In this document: positions 7,979 through 16,215 of the stretch, piece by piece
Numbering within the stretch: position 1 is the first letter of the stretch
Layout: every line of letters begins with the position of its first letter
Source of the DNA: JASFHF01 sp050123375
Lineage (GTDB): Bacteria; Pseudomonadota; Gammaproteobacteria; UBA12402
Assembly (NCBI GenBank): GCA_050123375.1
Contig: JASFHF010000002.1
Coordinates: 1 to 64,000, forward strand
DNA: 64,000 bases
Direction: 5' to 3'
Notes under the pieces: generated by a model
Databases searched by the model: none
What the model was told of the DNA's origin: nothing
What the model saw: only the letters and a program-made list of their open reading frames with translations
Program-made: the position numbers and the translations under genes

Positions 7979-9904
7979 ATGGGCGTCAAACAAAAAATTT
8001 TTTTATTTTTCTTTATTGTCTTTTTTTCACAAACTATTTTTGCTGCACGAAAAATTCCACGCGTTATTGTTGCGCCAGAAAAAAAAACGCATCATTCAAA
8101 ATTATTAACTCCTACAATAAAAAAAATTATTACACGCAAACAAATAAAAGCATCTGGTGCGCATAAAGTTAGCCAATTATTACAAGCAGTTTCCGGTGTG
8201 CAGTTGCAAGATATGTATGGGGATGGAAGCAGAGTTGCTGTTGGTATGCGTGGTTTTGGTGATAATGCTTTTGGCAATACTTTAATTTTGTTAAATGGTT
8301 TGCCCTTAATTAATCCGAGTATTGCTCCTGTAAACTTTAACGATATTCCTATTTCTGATGTAAAACAAATTGAAATTATTCCAGGAAGCGCAGGGGTATT
8401 GTATGGTGATCAAGCGGTTGGAGGAGTTATCAATATTGTTACTCAAAAACCAAAAAAACATCAACGCCATGCGGAGATAAGTTACGGCAGTTATAATACA
8501 CAAAAATATCAACTCAGTTTTGGTGATGTATTGAATAATGGTTTTGGTTATCGATTTAGTGCGCAGCATGATCGTACCAACAATTATCGGCGGCATAATC
8601 GTAACAAATTAAATAATATTAGTGCATTGATAACGAAAAAATTTTCTGATGGAAATTTTTATTTGCAGTATCGTAACATTGATAATGATTTACAATTCCC
8701 TGGTCCTGAACAACCGGGTGATCGTCGCGCTGCAAAAAATAATGTTGATTTTAATAATCAAAACAAAAATATGTTATTAGGCGGTTTAGAAAAAAACTTA
8801 AATGAGAATTGGAAATTTAAAATTAGTTCATTGTTTAGAAATTTGCATGGTAATGGCTTGTATAAAACTTCATATATTTTAAGTTCATTTAAAGAACGTC
8901 AAGATGCTTTTGCGTTGCGGCCTAAAGTTATTGGCATGGTTAATTTATTTAATACAAGTTTGATGTCGGTTTTTGGAATTGATTATTTAAATGGCAGGTA
9001 TAAATATGATAGTATTAGTTATTTTTATCAAGCCAAGCAAGAAGAGTTTGCAGGTTATGGTCAATTAACTGCTCCATTAAAAAATAATTTTGATTTGGTT
9101 GTTGGTGCGAGGTCGGCAGTTGGCGACAGTAATGCGTCAAGCGGTACCGCGACTAATCATGCAACTATAACTAACGCCGGTTTGTTTTGGCATCTTAATA
9201 ATCATTCGCAGATTTTTGTGCAGCGTGCCGGCAGTTATCGTTTTCCTAAAGCAGATGAATTAGCGTTAAGTAAGGATAATAAGTTATTAAAAACACAAAC
9301 AGGCGCTTCTTATGAAACTGGTTATCGTTTTGACGATGAACGAACCAAATTATTATTGGATGTGTATCAACTGAATTTAAAAAATGAAATTTTATATGTG
9401 CCGGATGTGGGCACTCCATTTCCTGGAAGGAATGAAAATCTCGAGCCAACTGTGCGTCGTGGTTTTATTGCAAGTTTTGGTTATGCGTTGCTACGAAATT
9501 GGCATTTGTCGTTTGATTATAATTTTGTACATGCAAAATTTAATGCTGGTAATGATAAAGGAAAATGGGTGCCGTTTGTAGCGAAAAATACTTTCAAAGT
9601 TGTGAGCGATTGGAATTTTTTGCAGCATTTTGGGTTGTTTGTGGAAGGGGTGTATATTGGCAGTCGTTATCCAGCAACAGATGTGCAAAATATTGCGAAG
9701 AAATTAAGCGGATATGCGGTGTTGAATGCGAATATAAATTATTATCACAAGCCATTTACGTTCTCATTACGCTGTAATAATATTACCAATAAATATTATG
9801 ATGCATATGCGACTACACAATATGTTGGTAGTTCGTATAGCACTTATTTTTATCCGGCGCCTGGAAGAAATTTTTTATTTACTGTTGCGGTGGATGTGGT
9901 ATGA
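7979..9904 (+). CDS. btuB: TonB-dependent outer-membrane receptor, probable vitamin B12 receptor
   Basis: 641 residues from the ATG at 7979, chosen because GGAGG lies 5 bases upstream and a clean signal peptide follows (MGVKQK, then a hydrophobic stretch ending QTIFA-A). Residues about 45-160 are the plug domain: VSQLLQAVSGVQLQ, RGFGDNAFGNTLILLNGLPL, then GSAGVLYGDQAVGGVINIVT. The rest is a beta-barrel ending in an aromatic strand (GRNFLFTVAVDVV). A cobalamin riboswitch directly upstream supports B12 as the substrate; heme or siderophore would otherwise be possible. The stop overlaps the start of the next gene by 4 bases. Confidence 0.82.
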   Translation: MGVKQKIFLFFFIVFFSQTIFAARKIPRVIVAPEKKTHHSKLLTPTIKKIITRKQIKASGAHKVSQLLQAVSGVQLQDMYGDGSRVAVGMRGFGDNAFGNTLILLNGLPLINPSIAPVNFNDIPISDVKQIEIIPGSAGVLYGDQAVGGVINIVTQKPKKHQRHAEISYGSYNTQKYQLSFGDVLNNGFGYRFSAQHDRTNNYRRHNRNKLNNISALITKKFSDGNFYLQYRNIDNDLQFPGPEQPGDRRAAKNNVDFNNQNKNMLLGGLEKNLNENWKFKISSLFRNLHGNGLYKTSYILSSFKERQDAFALRPKVIGMVNLFNTSLMSVFGIDYLNGRYKYDSISYFYQAKQEEFAGYGQLTAPLKNNFDLVVGARSAVGDSNASSGTATNHATITNAGLFWHLNNHSQIFVQRAGSYRFPKADELALSKDNKLLKTQTGASYETGYRFDDERTKLLLDVYQLNLKNEILYVPDVGTPFPGRNENLEPTVRRGFIASFGYALLRNWHLSFDYNFVHAKFNAGNDKGKWVPFVAKNTFKVVSDWNFLQHFGLFVEGVYIGSRYPATDVQNIAKKLSGYAVLNANINYYHKPFTFSLRCNNITNKYYDAYATTQYVGSSYSTYFYPAPGRNFLFTVAVDVV

Positions 9905-10584
9905 AAAAGGAAGCTGTCATTTCATGGAATGACAAACAAAGTAGTCATCCCGCGACCCAGTTAGTTGATCGCGGGATCCAGGTTGTTTGCAATTGTTTTT
10001 TCTGGATCCCGCGGTCAAGCCGCGGGATGACAACATGCGCAGTAATTTTATCAGTTTTATTTCACATTTTAATTGTTGCAGGATTGATGTTTCATTTTCA
10101 AGCAAACAAAATTTCGATAGGAAGTGGTGCGGTGTTAAAAGCATATGTTTATCATACACCGTTTTTAATTAATAAAATACCAAAAGCTGCTGACAAAACT
10201 TCTGTTGTCAGCCGGAATAATAAATTATTTCGAAAGGGCAATTTGTTGAGTCAGCCGCAAAATAATCATAGCGGGAATTTTATCGCACAAAAAACATTGC
10301 CTGGCAAATATGATTCGTTAGTAATTATTTTGCATAATTTGATTCAAAAGCATCTTGCTTATTTTGATAACTTGTCATTAGCTGCTGGTGATCGGGTGGT
10401 GCAAGTAGGGTTTGATTTATCTCCAAATGGCAGTATTGATGCAATTGCAGTGCAGCGTTCCAGTGGAGTTTTGTTGTTCGACAAGCTGGCAAAGCAGGCA
10501 GTCGAAAAGATCCAGCCGGTCAAGGAATCTGCTCAATTTTTACACAAAAAGCGGCGATTTGTGATTAAAGTGGAGTTTGCTTGA
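9901..10584 (+). CDS. TonB-like energy transducer with an inserted N-terminal segment
   Basis: 227 residues. A single membrane anchor (about 47-66, CAVILSVLFHILIVAGLMF) is followed by a periplasmic linker and a C-terminal domain (about 140-227) with VQVGFDLSPNGSIDAIAV, the TonB C-terminal fold. It should couple the inner-membrane proton gradient to the receptor encoded just upstream. Residues about 5-44 are unlike any TonB: they are encoded by three back-to-back palindromic elements that keep the frame. The product is probably still anchored normally because the insert precedes the membrane segment. Confidence 0.75.
   Translation: MKKEAVISWNDKQSSHPATQLVDRGIQVVCNCFFWIPRSSRGMTTCAVILSVLFHILIVAGLMFHFQANKISIGSGAVLKAYVYHTPFLINKIPKAADKTSVVSRNNKLFRKGNLLSQPQNNHSGNFIAQKTLPGKYDSLVIILHNLIQKHLAYFDNLSLAAGDRVVQVGFDLSPNGSIDAIAVQRSSGVLLFDKLAKQAVEKIQPVKESAQFLHKKRRFVIKVEFA
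9913..10033. repeat. Three palindromic elements in frame inside the TonB gene
   Basis: Three hairpins follow each other: TGTCATT/AATGACA (9915-9934), ATCCCGCGA/TCGCGGGAT (9947-9977) and ATCCCGCGG/CCGCGGGAT (10006-10028). All are read through in frame, giving the peptides SSHPATQLVDRGIQ and WIPRSSRGMT. The third is the same element as the one in the riboswitch. This resembles the palindromic elements known in Rickettsia that insert into coding genes. Confidence 0.8.
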
Positions 10585-10645
10585 CTGGGAAAAATACATG
10601 GGTATTATTAGCGGGTTATTCTTGTGAATGCTAAACTAAATAACT

Positions 10646-11488
10646 ATGGGAACTAAATTGCAGACAGTTAGCTTGAATTTACCAATTGGCAGCTTAGATG
10701 GCTATATCCAGCGTATTCAGCAATTTCCGATTTTATCCGCAACAGAAGAGTACGATTTGGCGATACAGTTTAAGCGTGATAATAATCTGGATGCAGCGCG
10801 CCGTCTGGTTATGGCACATTTGCGCTTTGTAGTTAAGGTTGCGCGTGGTTATATGGGATATGGCCTGTCTTTAGCGGATTTAATTCAGGAAGGAAATGTT
10901 GGCTTGATGAAGGCGGTTAAACGGTTTGATCCTAAAGTTGGGGTACGTTTAGTTTCTTTTGCAGTGCATTGGATTAAAGCGGAGATTCATGAGTTTATTT
11001 TGCGCAATTGGCGGATTGTTAAGGTGGCTACCACCAAAGCACAGCGTAAATTATTTTTTAACCTACGTAGTGCGAAAAAGCGTTTAGGTTGGTTTAAGCA
11101 GAAAGAAGTTGAGGATGTTGCAGCAAAACTGGATGTTACACCAAAAAATGTTATTGAAATGGAGGCAAGACTAGGTGCGCGTGATGCAGCGTTTGATGGT
11201 GATGATAATAGCGAATCTTGCGATTTTTCACCGGCACGTACTTTAGCTGATAATTCTATGAATCCTGCGCGATTGCTTGAAAGCGAGGATTTTCAAGCGG
11301 ATAATAAAGCTCGTTTTTACGAGGCTTTTGCAAAATTAGATGGGCGCAGCCAAACTATTTTGCAAAAGCGTTGGTTAAATGAAAAAAAAACAACGTTGCA
11401 AGATTTAGCAGCGGAATTTAAAATTTCAGCTGAACGCATTCGCCAGTTAGAACAACAAGCAATGCAAAAAATAAAGGATTTGCTTTAG
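10646..11488 (+). CDS. rpoH: Heat-shock sigma factor RpoH (sigma-32)
   Basis: 280 residues. Region 2 contains LRFVVKVARGYMGYGLSLADLIQEGNVGLMKAVKRFDP split over about 54-94. The RpoH box that distinguishes sigma-32 from other sigma-70 proteins reads QRKLFFNLRSAKKRL (about 132-146). Region 4 ends with ERIRQLEQQAMQKIK. It directs RNA polymerase to heat-shock promoters. It has its own leader after the TonB gene rather than joining ftsEX. Confidence 0.95.
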   Translation: MGTKLQTVSLNLPIGSLDGYIQRIQQFPILSATEEYDLAIQFKRDNNLDAARRLVMAHLRFVVKVARGYMGYGLSLADLIQEGNVGLMKAVKRFDPKVGVRLVSFAVHWIKAEIHEFILRNWRIVKVATTKAQRKLFFNLRSAKKRLGWFKQKEVEDVAAKLDVTPKNVIEMEARLGARDAAFDGDDNSESCDFSPARTLADNSMNPARLLESEDFQADNKARFYEAFAKLDGRSQTILQKRWLNEKKTTLQDLAAEFKISAERIRQLEQQAMQKIKDLL

Positions 11489-11501
11489 AAGAAGTAAGTG
11501 T

Positions 11502-11622
11502 CAGGACTTACGTAAAAAGATGAGATGCGAGGCAAAAGCGAGCGAAAGACGGGAGTTTATAAAAATAAATGACCGGCTTGAGCGAGCTTTTAACAAAGTA
11601 GGTCACTTTTTACGTAAATCCT
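11502..11622. mobile_element. MITE-like element between rpoH and the tRNA
   Basis: Imperfect terminal inverted repeats of about 22 bp, built on CAGGA-n-TTACGTAAAAAG (11502-11520) and its complement CTTTTTACGTAA-n-TCCTG (11606-11622), enclose about 80 bp with no gene. The size and ends fit a non-autonomous transposable element. Confidence 0.55.
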
Positions 11623-11624
11623 GC

Positions 11625-11701
<77 letters not shown>

Positions 11702-11736
11702 AAAAATTCGAGTAAAATCAAGTATTTATCAGTGAC

Positions 11737-12864
11737 TTATGTCAATTTTTCAAACTGTTCCCGAATCTTGCGCGTGAGATTCTCGTGACCCTTTTTGGTT
11801 GGTTGTATTGCTAATCGTAAAATAGCGCTACAGTTATTTCTCTCGCACACCAAATTTGCAGCATTTATTAGATTGTTTAATTCAGCCACAGAATAATGAG
11901 TTGTTATTCTAGCCGACTTGTGTCCTAATAAATCCTGCCTATCTTCAAAGCTAACCCCCGCTGCCCGCAATCGTCTTCCAAACGTATGTTTGAGATCATG
12001 AACGCGTACGTGCGGTAAGCCAGTTTCTATCCTTGCTTTTTTCCATCCAGAGTTCAGCATACGTTTTACGGGTTTACCTTTGAAGGTAAATACATAATTT
12101 GCATGCTGATGTCTAACAGATTCAATGACTGATCGCGCAATTTTGTTTAGTACGACCAGACGATGTTCTCTGTTTTTCACATACTCCCTGGGAATCACAA
12201 AAACCGAATCATTACCAGTATCAACTTCCCATGACCATTTTAAATTACAGATTTCAGCATCACGACAACCTGTGTTTACGGCAAATAATGCCATTTTGTT
12301 TAAATGGTTAGGAAGTTTAGCAAATAATCTGTCTTGCTCTTCCCATGACAATGGATATGGTTCCTTGTTATCCATTGTTTTTAACATTTTGATCTTTGGA
12401 GCATAATGTAGCCAGGTTAAACCGTTTTCATCAATCCATTCAGTTGCTGCTAAGTTTAATATTCTTCTTACAACTTTTAATCCATGATTGATAGTTGCTG
12501 ATTTAACTTTATTGTTGCGCCTTTCGTTGATAAATATTTGTAAACTACCCATGTGGATATTTTCTAAATAAAGATCACCGATGTAAGGAATGAGGAATTT
12601 CAAACGGCCAGCGTCATCGCTGATGCTGGCTTTATGCTGATATTCATTTAAGTATCGAATGGCAGCTTCTTTGAAAGTTCGTTTTGGTCTAATGCCAAAA
12701 TATTTTGTATTACGAATTTCCTCAATTCTTCTTGCTAGAACTTTTTCCGCTTCTTCGAGCGAGCTAGTTCCAGTGCTTTCACAAATTCTCTGTCCAAAGA
12801 TTTTTTTGTCAATGTGCCAGACTCCATACCGTTTTTGAAGCCCGGGTATTTTTTTGCGTCCCAT
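11737..12864 (-). CDS. Tyrosine site-specific recombinase (island 1 integrase)
   Basis: 375 residues. An N-terminal arm-binding region and SAM-like core-binding domain are followed by the catalytic domain: Arg in NTGCRDAEICNLKW, the HDLKHTFGRRLR box (Lys replaces the usual first Arg, with the downstream Arg retained), then DLLGHKSARITTHYS with the nucleophile Tyr. It lies 35 bp from the tRNA end and reads towards it, the classic position for an integrase using tRNA 3' attachment sites. Its 5' end overlaps the preceding small gene by 130 bp in another frame. Confidence 0.92.
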   Translation of the reverse strand: MGRKKIPGLQKRYGVWHIDKKIFGQRICESTGTSSLEEAEKVLARRIEEIRNTKYFGIRPKRTFKEAAIRYLNEYQHKASISDDAGRLKFLIPYIGDLYLENIHMGSLQIFINERRNNKVKSATINHGLKVVRRILNLAATEWIDENGLTWLHYAPKIKMLKTMDNKEPYPLSWEEQDRLFAKLPNHLNKMALFAVNTGCRDAEICNLKWSWEVDTGNDSVFVIPREYVKNREHRLVVLNKIARSVIESVRHQHANYVFTFKGKPVKRMLNSGWKKARIETGLPHVRVHDLKHTFGRRLRAAGVSFEDRQDLLGHKSARITTHYSVAELNNLINAANLVCERNNCSAILRLAIQPTKKGHENLTRKIREQFEKLT

Positions 12865-13109
12865 AGTTTTTTCCTCCTATGTTTTGCGGGACGCCCATTG
12901 CAAGCAATATAATGCTCCAACCAGGCGTGCATTTCAAGTACATCAAAGCCAATTCCCTGGATTCCTATAGGAATTTCAGTTAAATACGGCCTGACTTCGG
13001 TATTAAAACGATGGATATCCATGCCGAAATACTGCGGAGCATCACGCAGCCGATATATTCGATTAAATTGGATATGAGTATTTTGCTTTGCATTTTTTGT
13101 TGTTGTCAT
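12735..13109 (-). CDS. Small basic DNA-binding protein, probable excisionase partner of the integrase
   Basis: 124 residues. Residues about 15-70 (IYRLRDAPQYFGMDIHRFNTEVRPYL) resemble the winged-helix/AlpA type of DNA-binding fold that selects a target element, and the C terminus is very basic (KKRKKF). GGAGGAAG lies upstream of the ATG. The long out-of-frame overlap with the integrase start suggests coupled translation. Excisionase function is inferred from position. Confidence 0.65.
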   Translation of the reverse strand: MTTTKNAKQNTHIQFNRIYRLRDAPQYFGMDIHRFNTEVRPYLTEIPIGIQGIGFDVLEMHAWLEHYIACNGRPAKHRRKKLWDAKKYPGFKNGMESGTLTKKSLDREFVKALELARSKKRKKF

Positions 13110-13156
13110 GGTGACTTCCTCCTTTATTATTTTTATTTACCATGTTCCCTGATAAT

Positions 13157-14038
13157 TTATTGCCCTACATAGTGAACTGAAATATATTCACGGCTATGAC
13201 CTAACAGCTCCGCGATTTCTAATCGTGCTTGTTTATCTATTATTTTTTGTTCTGATGTTAAATCTTTTTGTTTTGGACCATTGCAAGCCGGACAATCCCA
13301 GCTTGTTATTTTTTTATAAGTTTGCTGGGCATAACGATGCCGTAATCCATGTGCTTTATGAATACCAGCCCGTTGTAATTGTTTTTCGTACAAGCTTTTT
13401 TGCGTTTTGTAAGTTTTGTCTTCTGGAATTAAAGATAAATCTGGGTTTTTCAAAAATTGCTTTATTTTGTCTAAATATTCACGCTGTTCAGTTGTTGTAA
13501 TTGGTATTTTTCTTGAACGACCGCCTTTGCACCATGACTTTTTTAAAAAAATACGATCACCTTTATCAGCGATAAACGGATTAAATTTTATTGATTCTTC
13601 ACGGCGTAAACCAAATCTTTCTTGCAGCCCTAAACTAAATTTTACATAAGGACAGCTAATTTGAGATAATTGCTTATCTGTTACCGTGATTGCTTTGTTT
13701 TTGTTGGTTTTATATTTTCGCTTTTCTATGCCTAAAGCATCATTGTTGTGTACTATGCATTTTTTGTCAATTTTCTCGCATATCCAGCGGATAGCTGACA
13801 TACGGTTTTTGATTGTAGCAGTTGAGATTCCTTGTTGTTGGTAATAATTGACAAGATACTGAATATGTTTAGTTTTAAGCCCATTAATATGTTTTAATCG
13901 ATATCCGCCTTGAATGACTAGAATTTCACATGCCTGCGTAAGTATGTTAGCGCGGTCTCGCTGAGTTGTATAAGAACCTTCCTTGTTGCGTTTAAGTTTC
14001 GTGTAGACTGATTGTTGTAATTGTTTTTTTGTACCCAT
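13157..14038 (-). CDS. Second tyrosine recombinase, integrase-domain family
   Basis: 293 residues from the ATG at 14038 (AAGGAG 9 bases upstream); a longer reading from 14122 has no such support. It has an N-terminal SAM-like domain (about 20-90), Arg in LGLQERFGLRREESI, HGLRHRYAQQTYK as the HxxR box, and LLGHSREYISVHYVGQ with the Tyr three residues from the end. A CPACNGP insert may bind a metal. It belongs to a short-recombinase group seen on integrative elements. Its role beside the first integrase is unknown; element resolution is one option. Confidence 0.8.
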   Translation of the reverse strand: MGTKKQLQQSVYTKLKRNKEGSYTTQRDRANILTQACEILVIQGGYRLKHINGLKTKHIQYLVNYYQQQGISTATIKNRMSAIRWICEKIDKKCIVHNNDALGIEKRKYKTNKNKAITVTDKQLSQISCPYVKFSLGLQERFGLRREESIKFNPFIADKGDRIFLKKSWCKGGRSRKIPITTTEQREYLDKIKQFLKNPDLSLIPEDKTYKTQKSLYEKQLQRAGIHKAHGLRHRYAQQTYKKITSWDCPACNGPKQKDLTSEQKIIDKQARLEIAELLGHSREYISVHYVGQ

Positions 14039-14123
14039 AATTTTACTCCTTATTAAGCTAAAATTTAAAAAATGAAAAGCTGTTACTCCGTCACCCATTG
14101 CCAAAAGGTTAGTGTTTAGCATC

Positions 14124-14299
14124 CTATGAACAATTGGCTTTGTTCATAGTGGTTTAGTGAAAATCAAACCACAATGGACACGGATTTTGGTGTCGAATAA
14201 AATTCACTAAAGTTTTATCCGAAGAAGCAATTATTGAGGCTTAGATAAAACCTCCTGATCGGGCAGTTGTGAAAACAACTTTTCGATCAGTTTTTTTTG
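14124..14299 (+). ncRNA. Candidate structured ncRNA with intrinsic terminator
   Basis: There are five hairpins in 180 bases: CTATGAACAA/TTGTTCATAG (14124-14149), TGGTTT/AAACCA (14150-14171), GACAC/GTGTC (14177-14194), ATAAAA/TTTTAT (14197-14218) and GAGG/CCTC (14236-14254). A terminator follows: CTGATCG/CGATCAG enclosing GTTGT-GAAA-ACAAC, then eight T. The loop of hairpin 2 (AGTGAA) is complementary to the loop of hairpin 4 (TTCACT), a possible kissing interaction. The T-run shows plus-strand transcription, divergent from the recombinase genes. No protein is encoded. No known RNA family was recognised. Confidence 0.55.
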
Positions 14300-14662
14300 C
14301 TTTTTTATTATTTGTTAATTGTTAGTTTTTATATTGTTTAAGTTATTATGTATTAAATTACTAAATTAAAAATAATTTAATTATGCTTTTGTTTTGTCTC
14401 CTTAATTGTTAATTGCTTAAATTATAAAAAATAAGCTGGTTAATGATTATGCTGATTAAACTAGCTCAAATTAATTTATTGATTAAGCTGATAAAATAGC
14501 ACCTGTAAGATTTTATTTATTACATTAATAATTTGTTTCTTTGTAATATTGCGAATTGATAAGCAGTTACTTATGCAATTAGTCAATACTTACATTGATA
14601 TAAATTTATTAATCATCTATATTAATAAATAAAAGTGTGAACGTGCGTTACAAATTTTTAAA
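14300..14662. other. AT-rich gene-free segment of island 1
   Basis: No open frame with a ribosome site is seen. It contains loosely repeated motifs built on AAGCTGGTTAATGATTATGC and GATTAAGCTGATAAA (about 14432-14496), which could be iteron-like, and otherwise very AT-rich sequence. Confidence 0.4.
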
Positions 14663-14905
14663 TGCAGAGACTGCAAATAAAAATCCGCTAAAGGTCTTGG
14701 GATTACAGCATCAACTATCAGTCGATGTCACCAGCCTTTGAGCACGCGGTTCTTGTTTAAGCAATGTAATTCGCTTAACTGAACCAATTACGATATATCT
14801 AGTTATAAAAATACTTAATCAAAAATTAAGTCTTATAACCAGATGTGCAGTTCGGACACAAACAATATACAAATTGTTTCTCCGAACCGATTACGGTAAG
14901 GTTAA
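14663..14905. other. Cluster of strong hairpins, possible second structured RNA
   Basis: Successive inverted repeats are TGCAG/CTGCA (14663-14675), GGTTC...TTAAGC/GCTTAA...GAACC (about 14748-14785), GTTATAA...ACTTAAT/ATTAAGT...TTATAAC (about 14801-14839) and GTTCGG...AAACAAT/ATTGTTT...CCGAAC (about 14850-14887). Each is nested and interrupted by internal loops, which is more like RNA structure than a DNA operator. No reading frame runs through it. The strand is unknown. From 14906 to 15413 the sequence is AT-rich with only short palindromes. Confidence 0.45.
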
Positions 14906-15413
14906 CGTATATTTTTACTTAATAAATTAAGCAACTATATAGTTAGAATCGTGATTTCCAAAAATGAATTTATAAAACAAAATCATTTTCGAATAAAGCC
15001 AAAAACTTTTTTCAATTAAACTTTTTGGGTTTAAAAGCTAAAAGCCTCTTCGCATCTCTCATGGCTTCTCTCGCGCTCATCTGGTATTTTATAGTTGAAC
15101 CAGCAGTCAACTTTCAATTTAATGTTGAGATAAGTAGAACACATTTTTTGTAAAATGTCAAGATCTATTTACTTTTTTTGAAAAGTGTGATGTTAACAAT
15201 ATGCTTGTATTACAGTGTTTAATAAGTGTTAGTAAATAATATCAAGAGATATCAAATGATATTAATTAAAATTAAAATATCAATTTCCACAAAATTTTTT
15301 TAATTTGAAGTAAAAAAATGTAGAAAAATATGCTCATCACTTCGTCATCACGCTAATAAAAAAACATAAATGCTTTTAATAAGTTGATAATAAAAGATTT
15401 TGAGTAAGTATCG

Positions 15414-15586
15414 GCGTTTGTCACTACGGACAAGCAAGCTTGCCCGTAGTGACAAACGCTTTTAAAAATTTAAGCTGTTAATCCTGTGCGCTTGTGGATA
15501 ACTCTGCGAGTTATCGCACAGGGCACACAGGCTCAAGTTGTGGATATGTGTATAAGCCGCAAGCAACTTATGCACATATCCACAAC
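15414..15586. other. Three tandem long hairpins with DnaA-box sequences
   Basis: Hairpin 1 has 16-bp arms starting GCGTTTGTCAC (15414-15429 with 15444-15459) and an inner CAAGC/GCTTG. Hairpin 2 (15483-15522) pairs CCTGTGC/GCACAGG and GATAACTC/GAGTTATC and contains a perfect DnaA box TGTGGATAA (15493-15501). Hairpin 3 (15537-15586) has 14-bp arms starting GTTGTGGATATG and carries TGTGGATAT and ATATCCACA. They lie 3' of a small gene. An origin-like or terminator role is possible. Confidence 0.5.
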
Positions 15587-15598
15587 CCAAAATTTTTA

Positions 15599-15847
15599 TT
15601 AAAAATTTATTTTATTTGATTTGATTTTTTTGTTGCATATTTGTTTTTCCAAAAATTGAATTTCAACAAAAGAATCTTGAATTATCCAGATTATGTTGTA
15701 GATTGCCTCGCGGTCAATTTCTATTGCTGCATCATGCGTTACAGCCAGACAATCTATTAGAGCAGAAATTTTTATTTTTCGCTCATCAATAGCATCCATA
15801 AGTTCAAGTTCTGATAGAGAATGATTAAATAGAAATGTTTTATCCAT
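15599..15847 (-). CDS. Small conserved island protein (copy 1)
   Basis: 82 residues with AAAGGAACATATC before the ATG. It is a paralogue of the 75-residue product at 23513-23740 in island 2: both begin MDxTFxxNxS, share DAIDER at residues 18-23, then a CL motif and an IW-I-D...EIxxxExxI tail. The layout of an N-terminal FxxNP-like segment and two helices recalls small DUF3077/DUF6124-type proteins, but I do not claim membership. Function unknown. A structured leader lies upstream on the same strand. Confidence 0.7.
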   Translation of the reverse strand: MDKTFLFNHSLSELELMDAIDERKIKISALIDCLAVTHDAAIEIDREAIYNIIWIIQDSFVEIQFLEKQICNKKIKSNKINF

Positions 15848-15900
15848 GATATGTTCCTTTGCAATTTTACTATATGTTTGCCTTAAAAAATAAGGCGCCG

Positions 15901-16042
15901 GGTACTAGTAACCACTGCAAAGAGTGGCCCGCTGTATTTCCTCAAAGAGGTGTTGTATTCGAGCGGACACCCGACATATCGATGTGTTAAGACCTGCGAC
16001 TATCAGGCGCAGCCAATCCGCTTTGCAAGTGTTACTAGCACC
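15901..16042 (-). ncRNA. Conserved structured leader RNA of the small island gene (copy 1)
   Basis: The element is closed by GGTGCTAGTAAC/GTTACTAGTACC (minus-strand sense); a G-T wobble that would be an A-C mismatch on the other strand favours the minus strand. Inside it are CTGCG/CGCAG, the core hairpin CCGCT/AGCGG (15929-15966) capped by CCTC-AAA-GAGG, and CCACT/AGTGG. The core's internal loop bases match those of the island 2 element at 23800-23924 while its stem bases differ. GCCTT/AAGGC follows before the ribosome site. The stretch 15848-16215 has no supported gene. Confidence 0.6.
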
Positions 16043-16215
16043 GTGAATTATAATATAGCTTTGTTTAGGGGGTTGTCAATCAAAAATCCTCGACCGTTTT
16101 GCGCGTTTTATTATCAGTTTCAGCTTGGGTAATGTTGGGCTGCAGATAACTGTTAATTATCTTTTGGGGTGATATAATGCGTTAAATTGCGCATATAATA
16201 TGAAGGAGAAAGCGT

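Noticed and set aside
7801..8166. Frames through the riboswitch into btuB
   Set aside because: They run across the aptamer and the inserted palindrome. The btuB start with GGAGG and a signal peptide explains the region.
14124..15598. Group I/II intron or retron in the gene-free block
   Set aside because: No intron core or domain V sequence was recognised, and no reverse transcriptase gene is near.
15950..16132. 60-codon plus-strand frame inside the structured leader
   Set aside because: No ribosome site; it overlaps the conserved RNA element and has no counterpart in the island 2 copy.
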